Origin: Pyrocephalus nanus
Taxonomy: Eukaryota; Chordata; Aves; Passeriformes; Tyrannidae
Assembly (NCBI GenBank): GCA_038380795.1
Contig: CM076268.1
Span: 27,661,501-27,725,500 of the forward strand
Length of the DNA stretch: 64,000 bases
Reading direction: 5' to 3'
The notes beneath the pieces were generated by a model. The model saw nothing but the letters and a program-made list of their open reading frames with translations. It did not search any database and was not told the origin of the DNA. The translations under genes were made by a program, and so were the position numbers. Positions 23,588 through 36,930 of the stretch are shown here, in pieces. Numbering within the stretch: the first letter of the stretch is position 1; every line of letters begins with the position of its first letter.

Positions 23588-26439
23588 CAAACCACCAAGA
23601 CTATTCAGAGTTTGGATAAATCAGATCTTCCAGAATTTTAATAGTCCAGAGAGAAGCCTTTTCACATATAATACAGATTTATAGTTTACAACAGTTAAAA
23701 ACCTCTTGTTTCTGTGCAATGAAACTGCAAGAATTAACCAAAGGGCCCCATGGTGTGACTCAGTGCTATGGGAAATGACAAAGCCAACCAAACCAACCCC
23801 TCAAACACAAACTAAAAACACCAATAAAAACCCCAAAGAGTTCATGGCTGACAAGGACAGTAGAGTGTAGCATCATTTGTGGCCTATGATTCTTGCTGTA
23901 CTGTTCCTCTTGGGCCAGAATGGTTTGGGGCTACAAGCAATGAAATATCACAGACACCTGCCAAAGATACAAACCTTTGTTTCGTTTAGGAAATAAGAGA
24001 ATTGCTCAGCGACTTGAGGGTCACTTGCAACAGTAAAGCTACGGCATACAGTAACAAAAATAAGCTATATTTTTCCTACTTAACTGGAAAAAGTACTTAT
24101 CCAAAAACACCATTAACAGCTCTCTGGCTAGTCCTTAGTCTTTGAAAGCATCATTCCTAGGCTTCATTCTCCTGCAAATTGGATAACAGCTTGCAATATT
24201 CAAATACAAAGGACCAATGAAGTACACTCCATCCTCATTTAAAAACATTAACTCCAGGGGAAAGCAATGGACAATTCAGGCTCTTTAATCTCCAGAAGAG
24301 CTGCTGAGGAAGAAACAGGATTTTAGTGCTGTTCTGCTCAGAACTAACCCACCTGCACTCAGGTGTAACATTATCTCACTGTTACAGCAAATTTCTCCGC
24401 TCCTGGAGTGTTTTAATGCTACATCAAATTTATCCTTTGTTATTACCCTTAACAGAAAGAAAATCAAACTTCAGAAATACAATGATCATCAATAACAGCT
24501 TTCATCTATTTCACCCTCCCTCAGACACTTTGACTTTTCAGGTGCAAAGTGAATATGCACAGTTTACTGTGGCAGGAAAAATATGGATTTGACATAGTAT
24601 TCTAATGGGAATTTATGACATTTGGCATTATAAACCAGCTCACACACCACAAGACCATATGCAGTTTACTGCTCTTGTTTATGCAGTCTTAGATAACTGT
24701 CAGAGCAATTAAATTGTAATTGCTGCTTTCTCTAGAGTACAGTCAAGTTAAAAGGTCTGGATTGTAAAAATCAACAAAATCCTATAACTGGACAAATGTT
24801 TTACAGAGTAACTGAGTCACAATGTGAAAACATAAAGTAACCCACTCTCATTAATGAAACCTTCCCTAAACCTAATTCTTTTACACAGAGACTCCATGCA
24901 GAGGTTTTTGAACTCCTATCTTACTACAATCTACATCCTGCAAGCATTCAGACATATGCTTGGCCTTAAACGTGCAAACAAATACCTGCAAGCTTTACTC
25001 CATGTCTTGGTGCAAGGAAATCACTGATATTTTTGTACAAGATGATGACTTTGAAGCTCGAGTCAATGGAAGAGAGGTAGATTTTGATCTCTATGTGGTC
25101 CATCTTATTTATGCACAAGATCAGATCTTACAAGACATATTTTATTTTATGGCTGTCTTTCCAGTCACCTTTCACGCTTTCCGTTCTCTAAACAGAAATA
25201 ACTGCTTGCTCCCCCCCTCCCTTTTAAACACCTTGCCCTAAAAACCAGAAGTGCATCAGCACAGATTTTTGCTTTTAATCATAGAAAGTTGTAAACCACA
25301 ACATACACACAAAACACCCTTCTACTAAGGATTCTGATTTGAAACATTTACTCTAGTGACAGTAAAAAGCCAAACCAAATCAAATCTTTCACACTGGAAG
25401 AGACATGATTTGTTTCAGGAGAAAAATTTTCTTTGCCATTCTAAATAGCAATTGATCATTTATCTAGGAAGGAAGAGAGTAAAACAAAGCTGATATGCAG
25501 AAAGCACTGAAATATTCCTCAGGTTTTCTCAAGTGTTGGATATTAACTTCTTAGGAATTAGAAAAACCCCATGTGGTACACATGGTATAAAAAACCAAGG
25601 TAAGCCATTCTCTGGCAGATTAGCACTAAAAGGCAGTGATTTTAAATAGTACGATTTACTCTTTTCTCTTATTTTTAGTATCAAAACCCTAACATACACA
25701 CAAAGGATAATCAAACAGCATCTTCATAAACTTGCAGATGTGCAGAGGAATAAGATGAACAAGATTATGGGTGGTTTTCTCCCCCAAAGAAACAGTGACA
25801 AGAATATTCTAGAAACACTTACTAAAAGACAAACACACACATAAATGTAAGTGAAAGACACCAGCACCAAAAAAAACCCCACCTTCTGCAGAAATATATT
25901 AAATTCAATTAAAGCTCAGAGCCATAGCTCTCATCATTTTAGAAAAAGAGAAAACTACCATTTCCTGGGCTTTTCAGTCCAGCTATCAACCCCCTGCTGC
26001 CAACACAGCACTTACAGAAGCCTGGGTCTGTCTCTGTGCAGCTCCTCTCCCTTCCCCTCATCTGCTTTGTTACTCTCAAAGACCTGCTGGCAAAACAGGG
26101 AGGGCTCGGTGTCCTTACAGGAGACGAGAGAACGGGCAATGCATGACTTCTGTGGTCCTTACCTTCCCCCTACTCAGAGATTGCACATCCAGCTTCCCTG
26201 TCCAAGTTACTTGGAGGGTATTTAAAAATAGATGCTCAGAAATCTGAGGAGAACAAAAGCCAAAAGAGTTCAGATTTCCTTTCCTTGATCCGCCTGATGC
26301 TGTTGACACCAAGGTGAGCATAGGATAAGGGGAAGGAGGTGGGATTGTTAGAGAGCATCAAAGGCAGGAGACTGAGAGATGGGGTTCCCTCTGCCTAGAC
26401 GTGGCATCCCTCCCTGGCTCCCCCCTTGGCTGGAGAGGA

Positions 26440-26600
26440 AATAAAATGGAGCCTAGGAGGGAGGGAGAGAGAGAGATAATCCTGCTGCTTCATCTGATTA
26501 GAGAAACTGGGCCTGTGCAGAGCCGGCAATGCCGCCAGGGAAGCACAGGGAGGGGAGGCAAAAAGGGGCAGGAAGAGGAGGAGCAGAGGGGGAGGAATAA
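26440..26600 (+). repeat. Polypurine GA/G-rich tract with possible G-quadruplex
   Basis: The plus strand is strongly purine-biased: a GGGAGGGAGAGAGAGAGA run near 26457, then four G-runs of at least three between 26538 and 26577 with loops of about 7, 1 and 9 nt. This fits a relaxed G-quadruplex pattern. It lies in a locally GC-rich patch and could be regulatory or merely low-complexity. Confidence 0.45.
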
Positions 26601-27059
26601 AATTAGAAGGGTTAAAGGAAAATTATAAAAGATACACAAAGGAACTGACTCCAGGGTCAAGGCACCCTGTATGCCTACAGTTTCTACCTTCAAGTAAAGG
26701 TGAAATCACCAGTAGGAAACACCCACTGCTTCTGGTAATATGGAGCAATTGGAAAAAAAAACTAAATCAAACCCCAGGCCCAGAATGCATTGGTCATGTA
26801 GGCATGGACTGGGAACAAGGATGTACCAATGGACTGAAAAGAGTGAGATTATATGTGCTGAGCAGGGGGAAATGGAAAAAACCATGCTACATATAGTTAT
26901 CTAGTTTGCCATGCACAGGACACAATTTAGAACACATTTTCTATTGTATGTAATTTTCCAGAACCTGTTTCCACTTACTAAAACAAATCTTAGTTGAACC
27001 AAAGTGGCCTTTTAACAAAGCATGTGTCAGCACACACACCAGGGTGTTTGCAGCTGTGC

Positions 27060-27560
27060 CCTCAGCTGCCCTCCCTCTAACTTCCTGCCTTGGCTCCCAG
27101 TCCTGCCCTCCCTCCTTCCCTGCCTGGTGCAGGAATTTCTGGGCTCACAGCTGCCCACCTATGGCCACCTGCACCGCTAGTGCAGTGTGCTAGTGCAGCC
27201 CACAGGAGGCTGTGGGCAGTCTGGCCCTCCCTGCACACAAATGTGAAGGCAGTACCTTGTCCTCACACTCGGCCTGACACAGGGGCTCATTCCAGGGCAC
27301 CAGCAGAGTTCCCAGGGTGCTGCTGTGGAGCACCCCCTGGCCCATCCTGCCCCAGCAGGAACATCCTGCCTCGAGGACACAGAGACCCAGGTCCCTCCAA
27401 GCTGACAGGTGTGGCCTGTGGTGCATCAGGGAACGTCACAGACAGATGTGACCAGAGGAGTCTTGTCCCCAGCCACAGTGCCCCGTTTTTTGTAGAGAAC
27501 CTCCTCCTTCTCTCACCTTCCCGAAATGCTACGCTCAGTCCTTTCCCAAGCACCACTCCT
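27060..27560. other. GC-rich patch with few CpG
   Basis: Local GC is clearly above the flanks, but only about eight CpG were counted over roughly 400 bases, so it is weaker than the islands at 355-570 and 39.8-40.4 kb. It could hold the missing GPRIN2 first exon or an enhancer. No exon or donor site could be fixed. Confidence 0.3.
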
Positions 27561-30161
27561 TGTCCCTGCATTGCGAGCTGCTTTCATTTCTTCCTGGCCT
27601 ATCCCCCTCCATTTAAAGCTTCACACAAGCCAGGCTGGCTGGATCTCTAATGGGTTAAGGAGAAGGATGCCAAAATATCAGAAAATAACCCTTTCAAGTC
27701 CTCTTTCTTTCTGTTCAGGAAGGAGTTAATACCTTTCTTGTAAACCACCAACAGCAGTTCTCACTTTGTTCCCAAGTCCTCACCCAGTACCCCCCATCAG
27801 GCTGAGAGAGGGGGGGATCAAGATCCCCTCTCTGATGCTTTTAGGAATGTAACATTGCTCTCTGAGTCTTCAGAACAGGCTGCAAAAACAGTAATTTCCT
27901 GTGTGCTTCCAGGCTTTGTCCCTAAGATGCACATCCCCACAGACTCACTGAGCAACTACTGCCTCGGGCTACAGGTCAGGAAATGTTTCAGGGGTTCAGA
28001 GCCATGCAGGGGTCAGCAGCAGCTCTCTGGCTGCCACGTTTACTACAGCAACAAAACACAGCAGGCATTACAAGTCAGCTGTTTCTGCTGACCTTGACAT
28101 CCTTCCTGCCAGGCCGGAAACAGAAGTTCCTCGAACCTGTCCCTTCTGGCACATTCTAATCAGCATTCCTGGTGGCCCAGGATCATGCCGAGGCAAATCT
28201 CCCCACCCCATGGCCTAGGACTGCAGTGGTGCTAAAGAGAGAGCACAGCTCTACAGCATTTGCTTCCTTTCTTATTCCAGCAAAAGCCCTTTGGCTGGCA
28301 CGATGAGACAGCCCTGGCACTTGGAGCTACTCCAGCATTGTTCTGTGGGTGCCAGTGGTCAGCTGTGGAACAGCTCAGTATGACCATCCACTCAAATTCA
28401 TCTCCCAAACTTTTCTCAAGTTGTCCAAATGATGTCCCAAGCACATATAAAAGGTACAGTGTGAGAATAATAACTGCACTTAGATTTTCCTCTAAACCCT
28501 CTACGGGAGGAATTTGCACAGCTCTCATACCTTGGTATGTCCATTAATGGTATGACTATTTTCATTAAAAGCATCAAAATGTGCTTACTGAAAGGTACTG
28601 GGGACCAACTTTTACATCAATAGGTTATTTACACATCTGGGCATCCATAATGATGCAATTGGCATACAGCTTTTTCATTCTACATTGGAAGAGAAAAGTT
28701 GTAAAAACACCTCAAATTCAAATTTTGAGAATTTAAAAAAGACAGTTAAATGAAACTGAGGAGTCAGTAGCCTAAAGATCCATTAGGCTAAATCCAGACA
28801 ATGCTGAAGAACTTCTTTTGGGAAAAGGGAAAATATAGTTTTTAAAGAGGATGTTTGCAGAAGAGTTCTGCCACTGTAGCTCAGCCTGACCAGCATTGAT
28901 GTTTCCCTGAGAACTCCACCCAGGATTTAGACATTTGAGAATGTGTTTCAGTGTATGAAATAAAGTCCTATGCCCAAGCATGGAAAAGAGCTTTCAAAAC
29001 TACTATTTGCTGGTTTGGGTGCTTGAAGACCAGGAGAAAGAGAAAGCAAGCCACCAGCCCCACGACTTTGAGTCACTTCATGTGAGGAATGGCAGTCAGC
29101 TCTGCTTGCCTGACCAAGAAGGGCCCCACTGGGCAGAGCTGTTGGACCTGCAGGTCAGCTTTTGTCACCCCAGCCTCCACCCAGGCAACCAGGGCTTCCA
29201 CATTCCAGAGAGGAGAAGCCCAGTCCTAATCCAGAAGCCCTTCATCTAACCCAAAATTCCCTAACCACACTTTGGCCAGATACCCCTCTTCAGAACAGGA
29301 TATGGGGCAGGAAAGCCATCCTTCTTGCTTGGCTCCTCCATATGAGACCTGAAAACTTGCACTGAAGCCCTTCCCTCACCCCTTCCCATTTATAACCCCA
29401 CAGTCTTTTCTTACACTGATCTGCTGTCATTTGTAGCGATTTTCCATGGCAGACGGGTGATTGGGCCTGCCCAGACTGTGCTTGCTGAATTCCTGAGCCT
29501 CCTGAGCTCTGCTCCCAGCAGCACTCTCTTTGGGAAGCAGTTCAAGTGCCTGAGGTGGCAGAGTGTCCTGCTGGAAGTGTCTTTCTGAGCTGGAGCTCAC
29601 ACAAACACTGCTTGCAATTTGTCTGTATCTCTCTCCAGGGGCTCTACAAGCAAACCCTGGAAGGCTGATATTTGTTGTCTGTTGATTCAAAGCCACTTAA
29701 ACCAGTGAAACTGCACCTGCAACCCGGCAGATTTTAGCTTAATGCACTTCTGGAATATGCTTTAATCTACAACAATAACACAGCCCTCCAGGACCAATAT
29801 GCTGTCTTGTGGCTAACACTGCTCATTTGCCTGAATGTCATCTGCCACAGCCAATTTGGATCAGGCCTTGGATATCTCCGTTGTAAAGTATTTTTGAGTG
29901 TTTCTGAAGAATAACAGCCCTTTAGCACTATCTGAGAGAGCCTTCAAGATAATAACTAATGCACCATAGGCAAATTTAACTTTTACTATGCCTAGAAGCT
30001 CTCTACTCTAGATACTGCTTGCCCCCTATTGAAAAAGGCATTCTGTTTGCAGTGCCAGGTTTTCAGGTTTTGCTCATGCTCGGATACCTAAAATATCCAT
30101 CCAGTACAGGAGCTGGCATAGCAAGTGTTTTCACATACCACTCAAGGCAAGTGAAATGCAT

Positions 30162-30245
30162 CTGAAACTGTTTGGAAACACAAAACTGACCAACACCTTT
30201 CATCTGAGACTGTTTGGAAACACAAAACTGACCAACACCTTTCAT
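30162..30245. repeat. 42-bp direct tandem duplication
   Basis: Two adjacent 42-bp units (30162-30203 and 30204-30245) both contain CTGTTTGGAAACACAAAACT and CCAACACCTTTCAT. They differ at one base near the start (AAA versus AGA), which suggests a fairly recent duplication. Confidence 0.95.
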
Positions 30246-30625
30246 TTAACATAAAAAGCATGATTATTTCTAACATAGAATTTTATAAAGAAAGCAATTC
30301 TGTCAGATAAGCAATATCATAATCACTTCTCATTAAAATTTTAGATAAACACATAAGAGCATGTAATTCAAAGATAATTTACAGATAGAATCCACTTCAT
30401 CACATGTCAATGTTCTACTTAAGAAAGCAACACTGCATATATAAATGGTTAACTTCTCAAAATTATCTGCAACTCTAGGTTATCTTCCCCTGTACAGGAG
30501 TTATTTCAAAAAATGAGCTCTTCTCAAATTCTTAGGCTTCCCAGTACACTTCCCAGCAGGAAAACATTACACTGAAGGGTTAGATGAGCACTAGTGCCAA
30601 GGCAGAGTGTGAATCTGTGAGAGGT

Positions 30626-30651
30626 TGTGTGTGTGTGTGTGTGTGTGTGTT
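30626..30651. repeat. (TG)13 microsatellite
   Basis: An uninterrupted TG dinucleotide run of about 26 bp lies just left of the CR1 ORF2 fragment. It is likely length-polymorphic. Confidence 0.95.
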
Positions 30652-30699
30652 GCCCTCTGTGACTTGGGCACTGTGGCTGGAGCACTTTCCAGTGGAGAC

Positions 30700-31640
30700 T
30701 GAGGCAAAAAGATCATAGAGCGCCTCACTCTACCCCACATCCTAGATAATATCCTATATATCTGTAATATCCTAGATACCCACATCCTGGGTAACCAGGT
30801 CATCCATTTCTTCCTGAAGAGGGTCCATATGTTTCCTAATCTTTCTTTTATCACTAATGCACCTTTATAAGCTTTCCTTGTTGCACTTGACATCCCTGGC
30901 TGGGTTAAATTCTATCAGGGCTTTAGCTTTCCTAACCTGATCCCTGGATGGTTGGATAATTTCCTCTCAGGATAATTGTAGGCTTCCTTTTTGTGTTTGA
31001 GTTTGCCCAGGATCTTTGTTCCTACATGCAGGCCTCCTGGCATTTTTGCCCAACTTCCTCTTTGTTGGGATGCATCCCTTCTCAGCTTGGAGGAGATGAT
31101 CCTTAAATATTATTAACCAGCTTTCTTGGGACCCTCTTCCCTCCAGGGCTTTATCCCATGGCACTCTACCAAGCAGATCCCTGACGACGCCAAAGTTTGC
31201 TCTCCTGAAGTCCAGGGTAGTGAGTTTGCTGTGCACCCTTTTCACTGCCCTGAGGATCTTGAACTCCACCATTTCATGGTCTCTGCAGCCAAGGCTGCCC
31301 TGGAGCTACATGTTCCTCAACAGCTCCTCCTTGTAGGTGAGCACAAGGTCCAGCATAGCAACTCTCCTCCTTGGCTCCTCTATCACCTGGAGACTAAAGT
31401 TACCATCAACACATCAACCAGGAACCCTCTGCATTGTTTATGCCCTGCTGTGGTCCCCCTTCAACAGATATTGGGTGGTTTAAGTACCCATGAGGAGCAG
31501 AGATTGTAAATATGAGGCTACTACCTACAGGCTCCTACCTGTCTGTAGTCAGGAGCTGAAACCAGGAAAATATCCACCCCTTATCCCATACCATCTACAA
31601 CAAGCCCAGGTCTCACACTTTCAAACACATCTTAATTAAT
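30700..31640 (-). mobile_element. CR1 LINE ORF2 fragment (endonuclease-RT linker), broken
   Basis: Minus-strand translation gives EMVEFKILRAVKRVHSKL, then LDFRRANFGVVRDLLGRVPW and SWLIIFKDHLLQAEKGC (31272 down to about 31020). In another frame it gives SDKRKIRKHMDPLQEEMDDL then VTQDV near 30780-30860. These are the hallmark blocks of CR1 ORF2 between the endonuclease and reverse-transcriptase domains. Frame changes and stops show a dead copy. The edges are approximate because similarity fades, especially beyond 31510. Confidence 0.85.
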
Positions 31641-34502
31641 CACCACCACCTTTTCTGTCTTTTGATATATACACAAATATCATTCCCTCAAGCTGTGGGC
31701 TATCCCTCTAAAATGTCTGTTGACTTAATTTGTCTATAAACACTCTATATACATATAGATCTAATAAGCACTAAGCAGAGTATTTATATCCAACCAGCAG
31801 CATGACAAGTTCTGCTTCTTGTGCCTGCGGGAAGACATTCTGATTAGACAGCCCAATTATAGCAGGTGAGGTCCATGAATAAGCCTCTATGCTGTAATTC
31901 CATTTTTCTGTGAAAAGGGAAATGATTTCTATGGGTTTATCTCATAAAGTCATCATGAAATTTGCCATTTATCTTCATTGGGAATAATGCTGGAATACTA
32001 CTGACATGACTTTTTTTCAAGGAGCAACATAGATATAGCACTCTTCTTTGCAGAATTAATCTTTTTGAAAGCTGTCAGAATTTTTAGACCTGTGAAAACT
32101 GGTCCTTTGAGCTCTGTCATCTCCTTTCTTTTTCATCTTAGATTTAAGAGAAGCTTTCTCAACAAAGCAGATCAGTTCTTTTGCCTCTATTTTGCCTTGG
32201 CACTTTGTGAGGTGGCCCAGTGATATAAACAATCTCATATATTTCAAAGACTTAGCAAATCTCTTTACAGCACTATTTTTTTTTTGTTTTGCTATCAAAC
32301 AAATAGTACAAAAGCTGATTATGGAGAATACAAACAAGCTCCATTTTTTAAGCATGCTTTGTTATAAGCCAAAGATGTCATTGGATGAAATCTCACATCT
32401 CATCTTAAATCAAGGGACTATCAGTGGACACTCTGCTCTCATTTCTCCTTATCCCTGATGTCACTTCCTCTCGTGCACAAGCACCACAATGACTCCTCAG
32501 ATCTCTACAATTGATTATATCCATCAGCAGAAAGCAATAAATAATTGCACAAAACCCCCCAACCTTTCAAGCCAGTTTTGGGGTAGCTTTAAGCTGCCTC
32601 TCATGCAATAAGAGCTTTGGCCTTTTTGAGAATTTAATCACATGTTTAGCTTCGCCCTGAATTTGATTGCTATTCTTCCATCTGTTCAGTTACTCTCAAA
32701 TGGAAAGGAGGTAAGCCAGGATCACATAAGCATGGAGGACTCGCAGGGCCTGGTCCCAGAAAAAAACCCACTACAAAAACCACACATTGAGAACTCACCA
32801 GTAATCCTGTCCTACGTGACTTCTCCACCAAGTCACTCTTGCAAATTTGGACCTGACCTCTTTTCAAAGCTACCTTCATGTATATACTAAACCTCTTTAA
32901 TTTAGTTTTGCCAATGATGTCATTCAGAAAAATCATTTGGTTTTTGGTCAATAAAGTATCAAAGTCTGTTCTATAAGTTAACTGGTGCCCAGGGCTTAGG
33001 GCTATGAACAAAGCCTCGTAGAGATAGTTTGCTCTACTTAATGGAATCTAAATAAAGACTTGAACTTCGATGCCTGAGTTTCCTGATATAAAATGAGGAG
33101 ATGGTATCCTTGAGCAGCTGGGAAAATCACTGCACAAGAGAAAAGTACTGCAGCCTGGGAGCATGATTTCTGACCCTGATGCACTTTGTAAAAACATAGC
33201 TCTGCAGCTCCAAGAAAGGCTTTGTTTTCCCATATGACCTGCAACATTCCCAAACAATTTAAACCACAGTCATCATAATGTAGCGATTGGCCTCATGGCC
33301 TGTGGATCAACTCCAGTCCACTCAACAATCCTAATCCAGCCTCCCTTTCCCTGGGCAATAGGCCTGGGCAGCAAAGCCATCCCCATTTCTGCCCCATGCA
33401 GCAGGAGCCTGCCTATACTGGTCTCCCTGACTTCATCCAGGATATGCTGGGGAGCCAGTACGATGGGAGGAAGAGAGACGGAGGACAGAGGCTTCAGGAA
33501 AGTTGGGAGAACTGGAAGGGGATTTGGATCTGGCCCCTGTGGCTGCCTACATCAGGCTAGTCTCATAAGAGGCATGATCCTTGGTGAGCAATGCTGTACA
33601 TTAAATAATGCTTGCACAAGTAAAACCTATAAAGCAGTGCACACAGATTTCAGAGCAGCCCCACAGCAAGAGAACAACGCTATTTCAAATGTATCCAGTG
33701 CCAGAGGCAGTCCAGAGAGATGGACTGTAAGCCAGGTCAGCTCTGCCTGCAGTAATCTGCAGGGTTGACTCTGTGACAGATTGAAATGCAGTAACAGTGT
33801 TTATGCAACTAAATCTTGTTCTAATCTATTAGTTTATGTAACCTTTGCTCATGGATATACTGACTCATAGGTCTCAGGAATCTAAAGAAAATCTCCTTTA
33901 ACTCTCTCCCATCTTCCAACCCCCAATTGCCCCATAAACAAATGGACTGTCAGAGATCTTGCTCATTCTCTTTGAGAAAGAATTATGTTGCTACCAGGAA
34001 AAAAGGTATACCTAAAGTTCTCAGAACCAGTGTACTATTCCATACAACCCAAGTTACATAATAAGCTGGCCAATGGCAGGCAGGTGTCCTTCAGGTTAGC
34101 ATTTCCAGCCACAGAATGTACCATTTGAACCCCCGGCTGGGGAAGGCACAGAAAATATTTACTTAGCTCATAGGGAGAAAAAAATACTGCTTTCTAGCAT
34201 TGAGACTTTTTTTTTTCTAAATAAAGCAAGGCAACCATATCTGTGGGAATGACACTGGTGCTTCCTAGCTTGAAAGATGTACTTTCATCCTTCTTATATT
34301 GCTTGCATTTCATAGAGCATTTTCACATATATTTTGAGTGAGGACCTGACAATAGGAACAGAGTGAAGAATTCTTGCTGCAGCAGTCACAACTCTAGTGA
34401 TTACCACACAAAATGTGCCCACATCAGCCTATTTTGTCCCTTCCTGGCTAGGCTCTAACCTAGATTTGTGAAAGGATTTGAGTTAGAATGAACCCTTTTT
34501 TG

Positions 34503-34620
34503 AATTCTTGGGGTGGTGGTTTTCATATATATATTTTTTTGTAGGTTTTTGTGTTTGGTTGGGGGGGTTGTGTGGGGGTTTTTTGCTTTGTTTTGGTTTG
34601 TTTGTTTTGGGTTTTTTTGC
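34503..34620 (+). repeat. T/G-rich low-complexity tract
   Basis: The plus strand is almost only T and G, with a G7 run and a G5 run separated by TTGTGT, then TTTGG-type repeats. It is strongly strand-asymmetric and may form non-B DNA. No gene is supported. Confidence 0.6.
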
Positions 34621-36749
34621 TGCCACTGCAATAGTCCACAGAGCTACTGCAATGCTGCCCATGTAACTACACTACACCTGATTTCATTTCTAACTCTTTG
34701 TATTAAGGATTCATGCACTGGCCAAAGCTGATTGAAATCGGTTGTAATTAAAAAGTATTTGGATCCAAATCCCATTGTACTTGGTGTATTAAGGAGAGAT
34801 CATTATGTATTTTTGATGCATACTAGACACTGTCAATACTAGATATACATTCTGTAAATGGATCAGTCATTCCTCATTATTTGTAGCAGAGGCTACAAGT
34901 GTAAGAACAGGCAGAGTGCCTTTTTCCATTAAGTTCCTTTACATATTGGATGGTGTCCTAATGGATTCTTGATCACTTGCTCTCAGTTAAAAGTTTGCAT
35001 CCCATAAGGCTGTACCAATTACACCGTTACATATGGTGTAATTTCTATGCCATATTTGTAATTCTGTGCTTTCCTGGAAATCTTAAGATGGATTACTGCC
35101 TATGGATTCATCTATCTGCTCAGCAATCTCCCCCCTTTTGTATTAGAGTACATACCTTATTTACATTAAGTCTGGCCTAAATTCATTATCCCTCACTCAG
35201 ATGGAGTGAGACTTGGGAAATACTGCCTAAAATAAAAACTAGTCTTGCCTTAGAGCAACAGCTTTGTTCATCACTACAGCTGTGTGGACAGTTCATTTTT
35301 CATGTGTACACAGGTAATCTTGCAAGGCTTTGCCAAAGTTAAAAAGTTTAGATTACTATTACCAAGGCTGTGTGGTGTAAAAAACAGAACAAAAAGCCAG
35401 ATATTAGACCCAAAAAGCTTTAAATCCACACAAGCCAGAGCTTCACAAGTAGTTTTCACTGCAAAAGTCTCTACAGAATTTGTGCGTATAATCTGTGAAT
35501 TTGGAATTTATTAATAAAGAAATTTTAAAAGGAGTGTTTTGTACTGGTTTGTTGGGTTTTTTCCCCAGCAACAGCTGCTAACTTTCTTATGCAAATTATA
35601 TTAGCAAAAAAAACCCCTGCAGCCAAGAAGACTTGGTATTTCTGAAATTCCTATTGTAAAACACAGGAAGTAAAAGTCATTTGAAAGGAATGAAAGTTCA
35701 CATTTTCTCCGTTTTGTTTCATACATTAAGAAGTCACCTTTAAGGGAACTTTTTGGTTTGCTCTATCGCTCACACCAAAGCCCAGCTTTGGACAGGAGGT
35801 GGTGCTGTAGCTTGCAAAAATTTTATTACTAGGCAACACCAACAGTTAAAGCTTATTAGAAGAAAGAGGAAAAGGTAAAAGAGAAACATTTTGAATCCTG
35901 CAGAAGTGCTGGTATGCAGACTTTACCTACAGATGCTTTCATAGCAGTAGGTGTATTACAACAGTGCTGAAAAGTTTTGTAAGAAGGCCCTAAAGTATTC
36001 ATGTCTGTCTGGGATTTCAAATACCCAGCAAAAGATGATATCAAAGCATGGGAAAAAACCCTGCATTGCACAGCATGTTCTGTGCCAGCTGTAAAAGTTC
36101 TTCATGTGGCCAAGGCTCTGTTGACCAGTTCTGTGCCATGAGGAAACTGATGGGACAAATAACTCAGGTGGAAAGTTTTTGCAGATCCACAGAGTATTCT
36201 GCCTCCCTCTCCCCGAAGAGCGTCAAGGTTAGCTGCAGTGCCTGGAGTTTTACTGGGATAAGATGAAACACTAAAGCAGGAAGCAAGACTCCTCAACTGG
36301 CTTAATGCTTTCTTCCCCCTCTTTTATTCTTTTGCTGCTTTTCTCCTCAGGCCCTTCCAGAAGCACCAAACATGGCAGCATTTGAAGATTTTTTCCAGTT
36401 GTCCACGTTGCCCTGTCTCTATCCCCATTTCATACCACTAATTTTACTGGGAGGGCTGGACTGTAGCCTGCTTAAAGGCAACTACCACCAACAGCAAAGC
36501 TGAGAGAAAACAATTCTGGAAGACTCGTTCCCTTCTGGATGCACTCACTCTCCCATTCTCATCTTTTCTTTAGAAAGGACACTACTAAATGGCTCCCAGA
36601 ATGAATCCAAAGGGTATTTTGTAACAGAGTAAATCTTTCTTTCACATATTCTTTTCTGAAACACTCAATTATTCATAGCCTGCTAAAGCTAAGAACTAGG
36701 TGTTAGTCCAAGGCCAACAGTAGACTGTGGGAGAACTTCTTATCTCAGT

Positions 36750-36930
36750 TACACAAGTGTAGATCTGGAGGAACTCCAGTTATTAAACAATCTATAAAAT
36801 AAGGATAACAATAACTATTATTTCAAAAAGGTTTTGTGGTGGTTAACTACCAGTAATTAATGCTGGTGCAGAGATCAGGATGCTGGAAATGAAAGGCACT
36901 ATAGAAATTCTAAGTACTCATTATTTCTGC
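36750..36930 (+). repeat. MIR-like SINE relic, 3' half (tentative)
   Basis: TCTATAAAATAAGGATAACA (36791-36810), then AATAACTATTATTT, GGTTTTGTG, and further on GGCACTATAGAAATTCTAAG and TACTCATTATT. This order follows the 3' half of MIR (TCTGTAAAATGGGGATAATAA, a GGGTTGTTGTGAGG-type block, then GGCAC-TAGTAAG-type and CTCAATAAAT-type ends). The divergence is high. Confidence 0.45.

Noticed and set aside
27090..27650. 186-codon plus-strand frame
   Set aside because: Pro/Ser/Ala-rich translation of a GC-rich patch, with competing long frames on both strands; no domain.
31126..31509. 127-codon plus-strand frame
   Set aside because: It is the antisense of the CR1 ORF2 fragment, which translates sensibly only on the minus strand.
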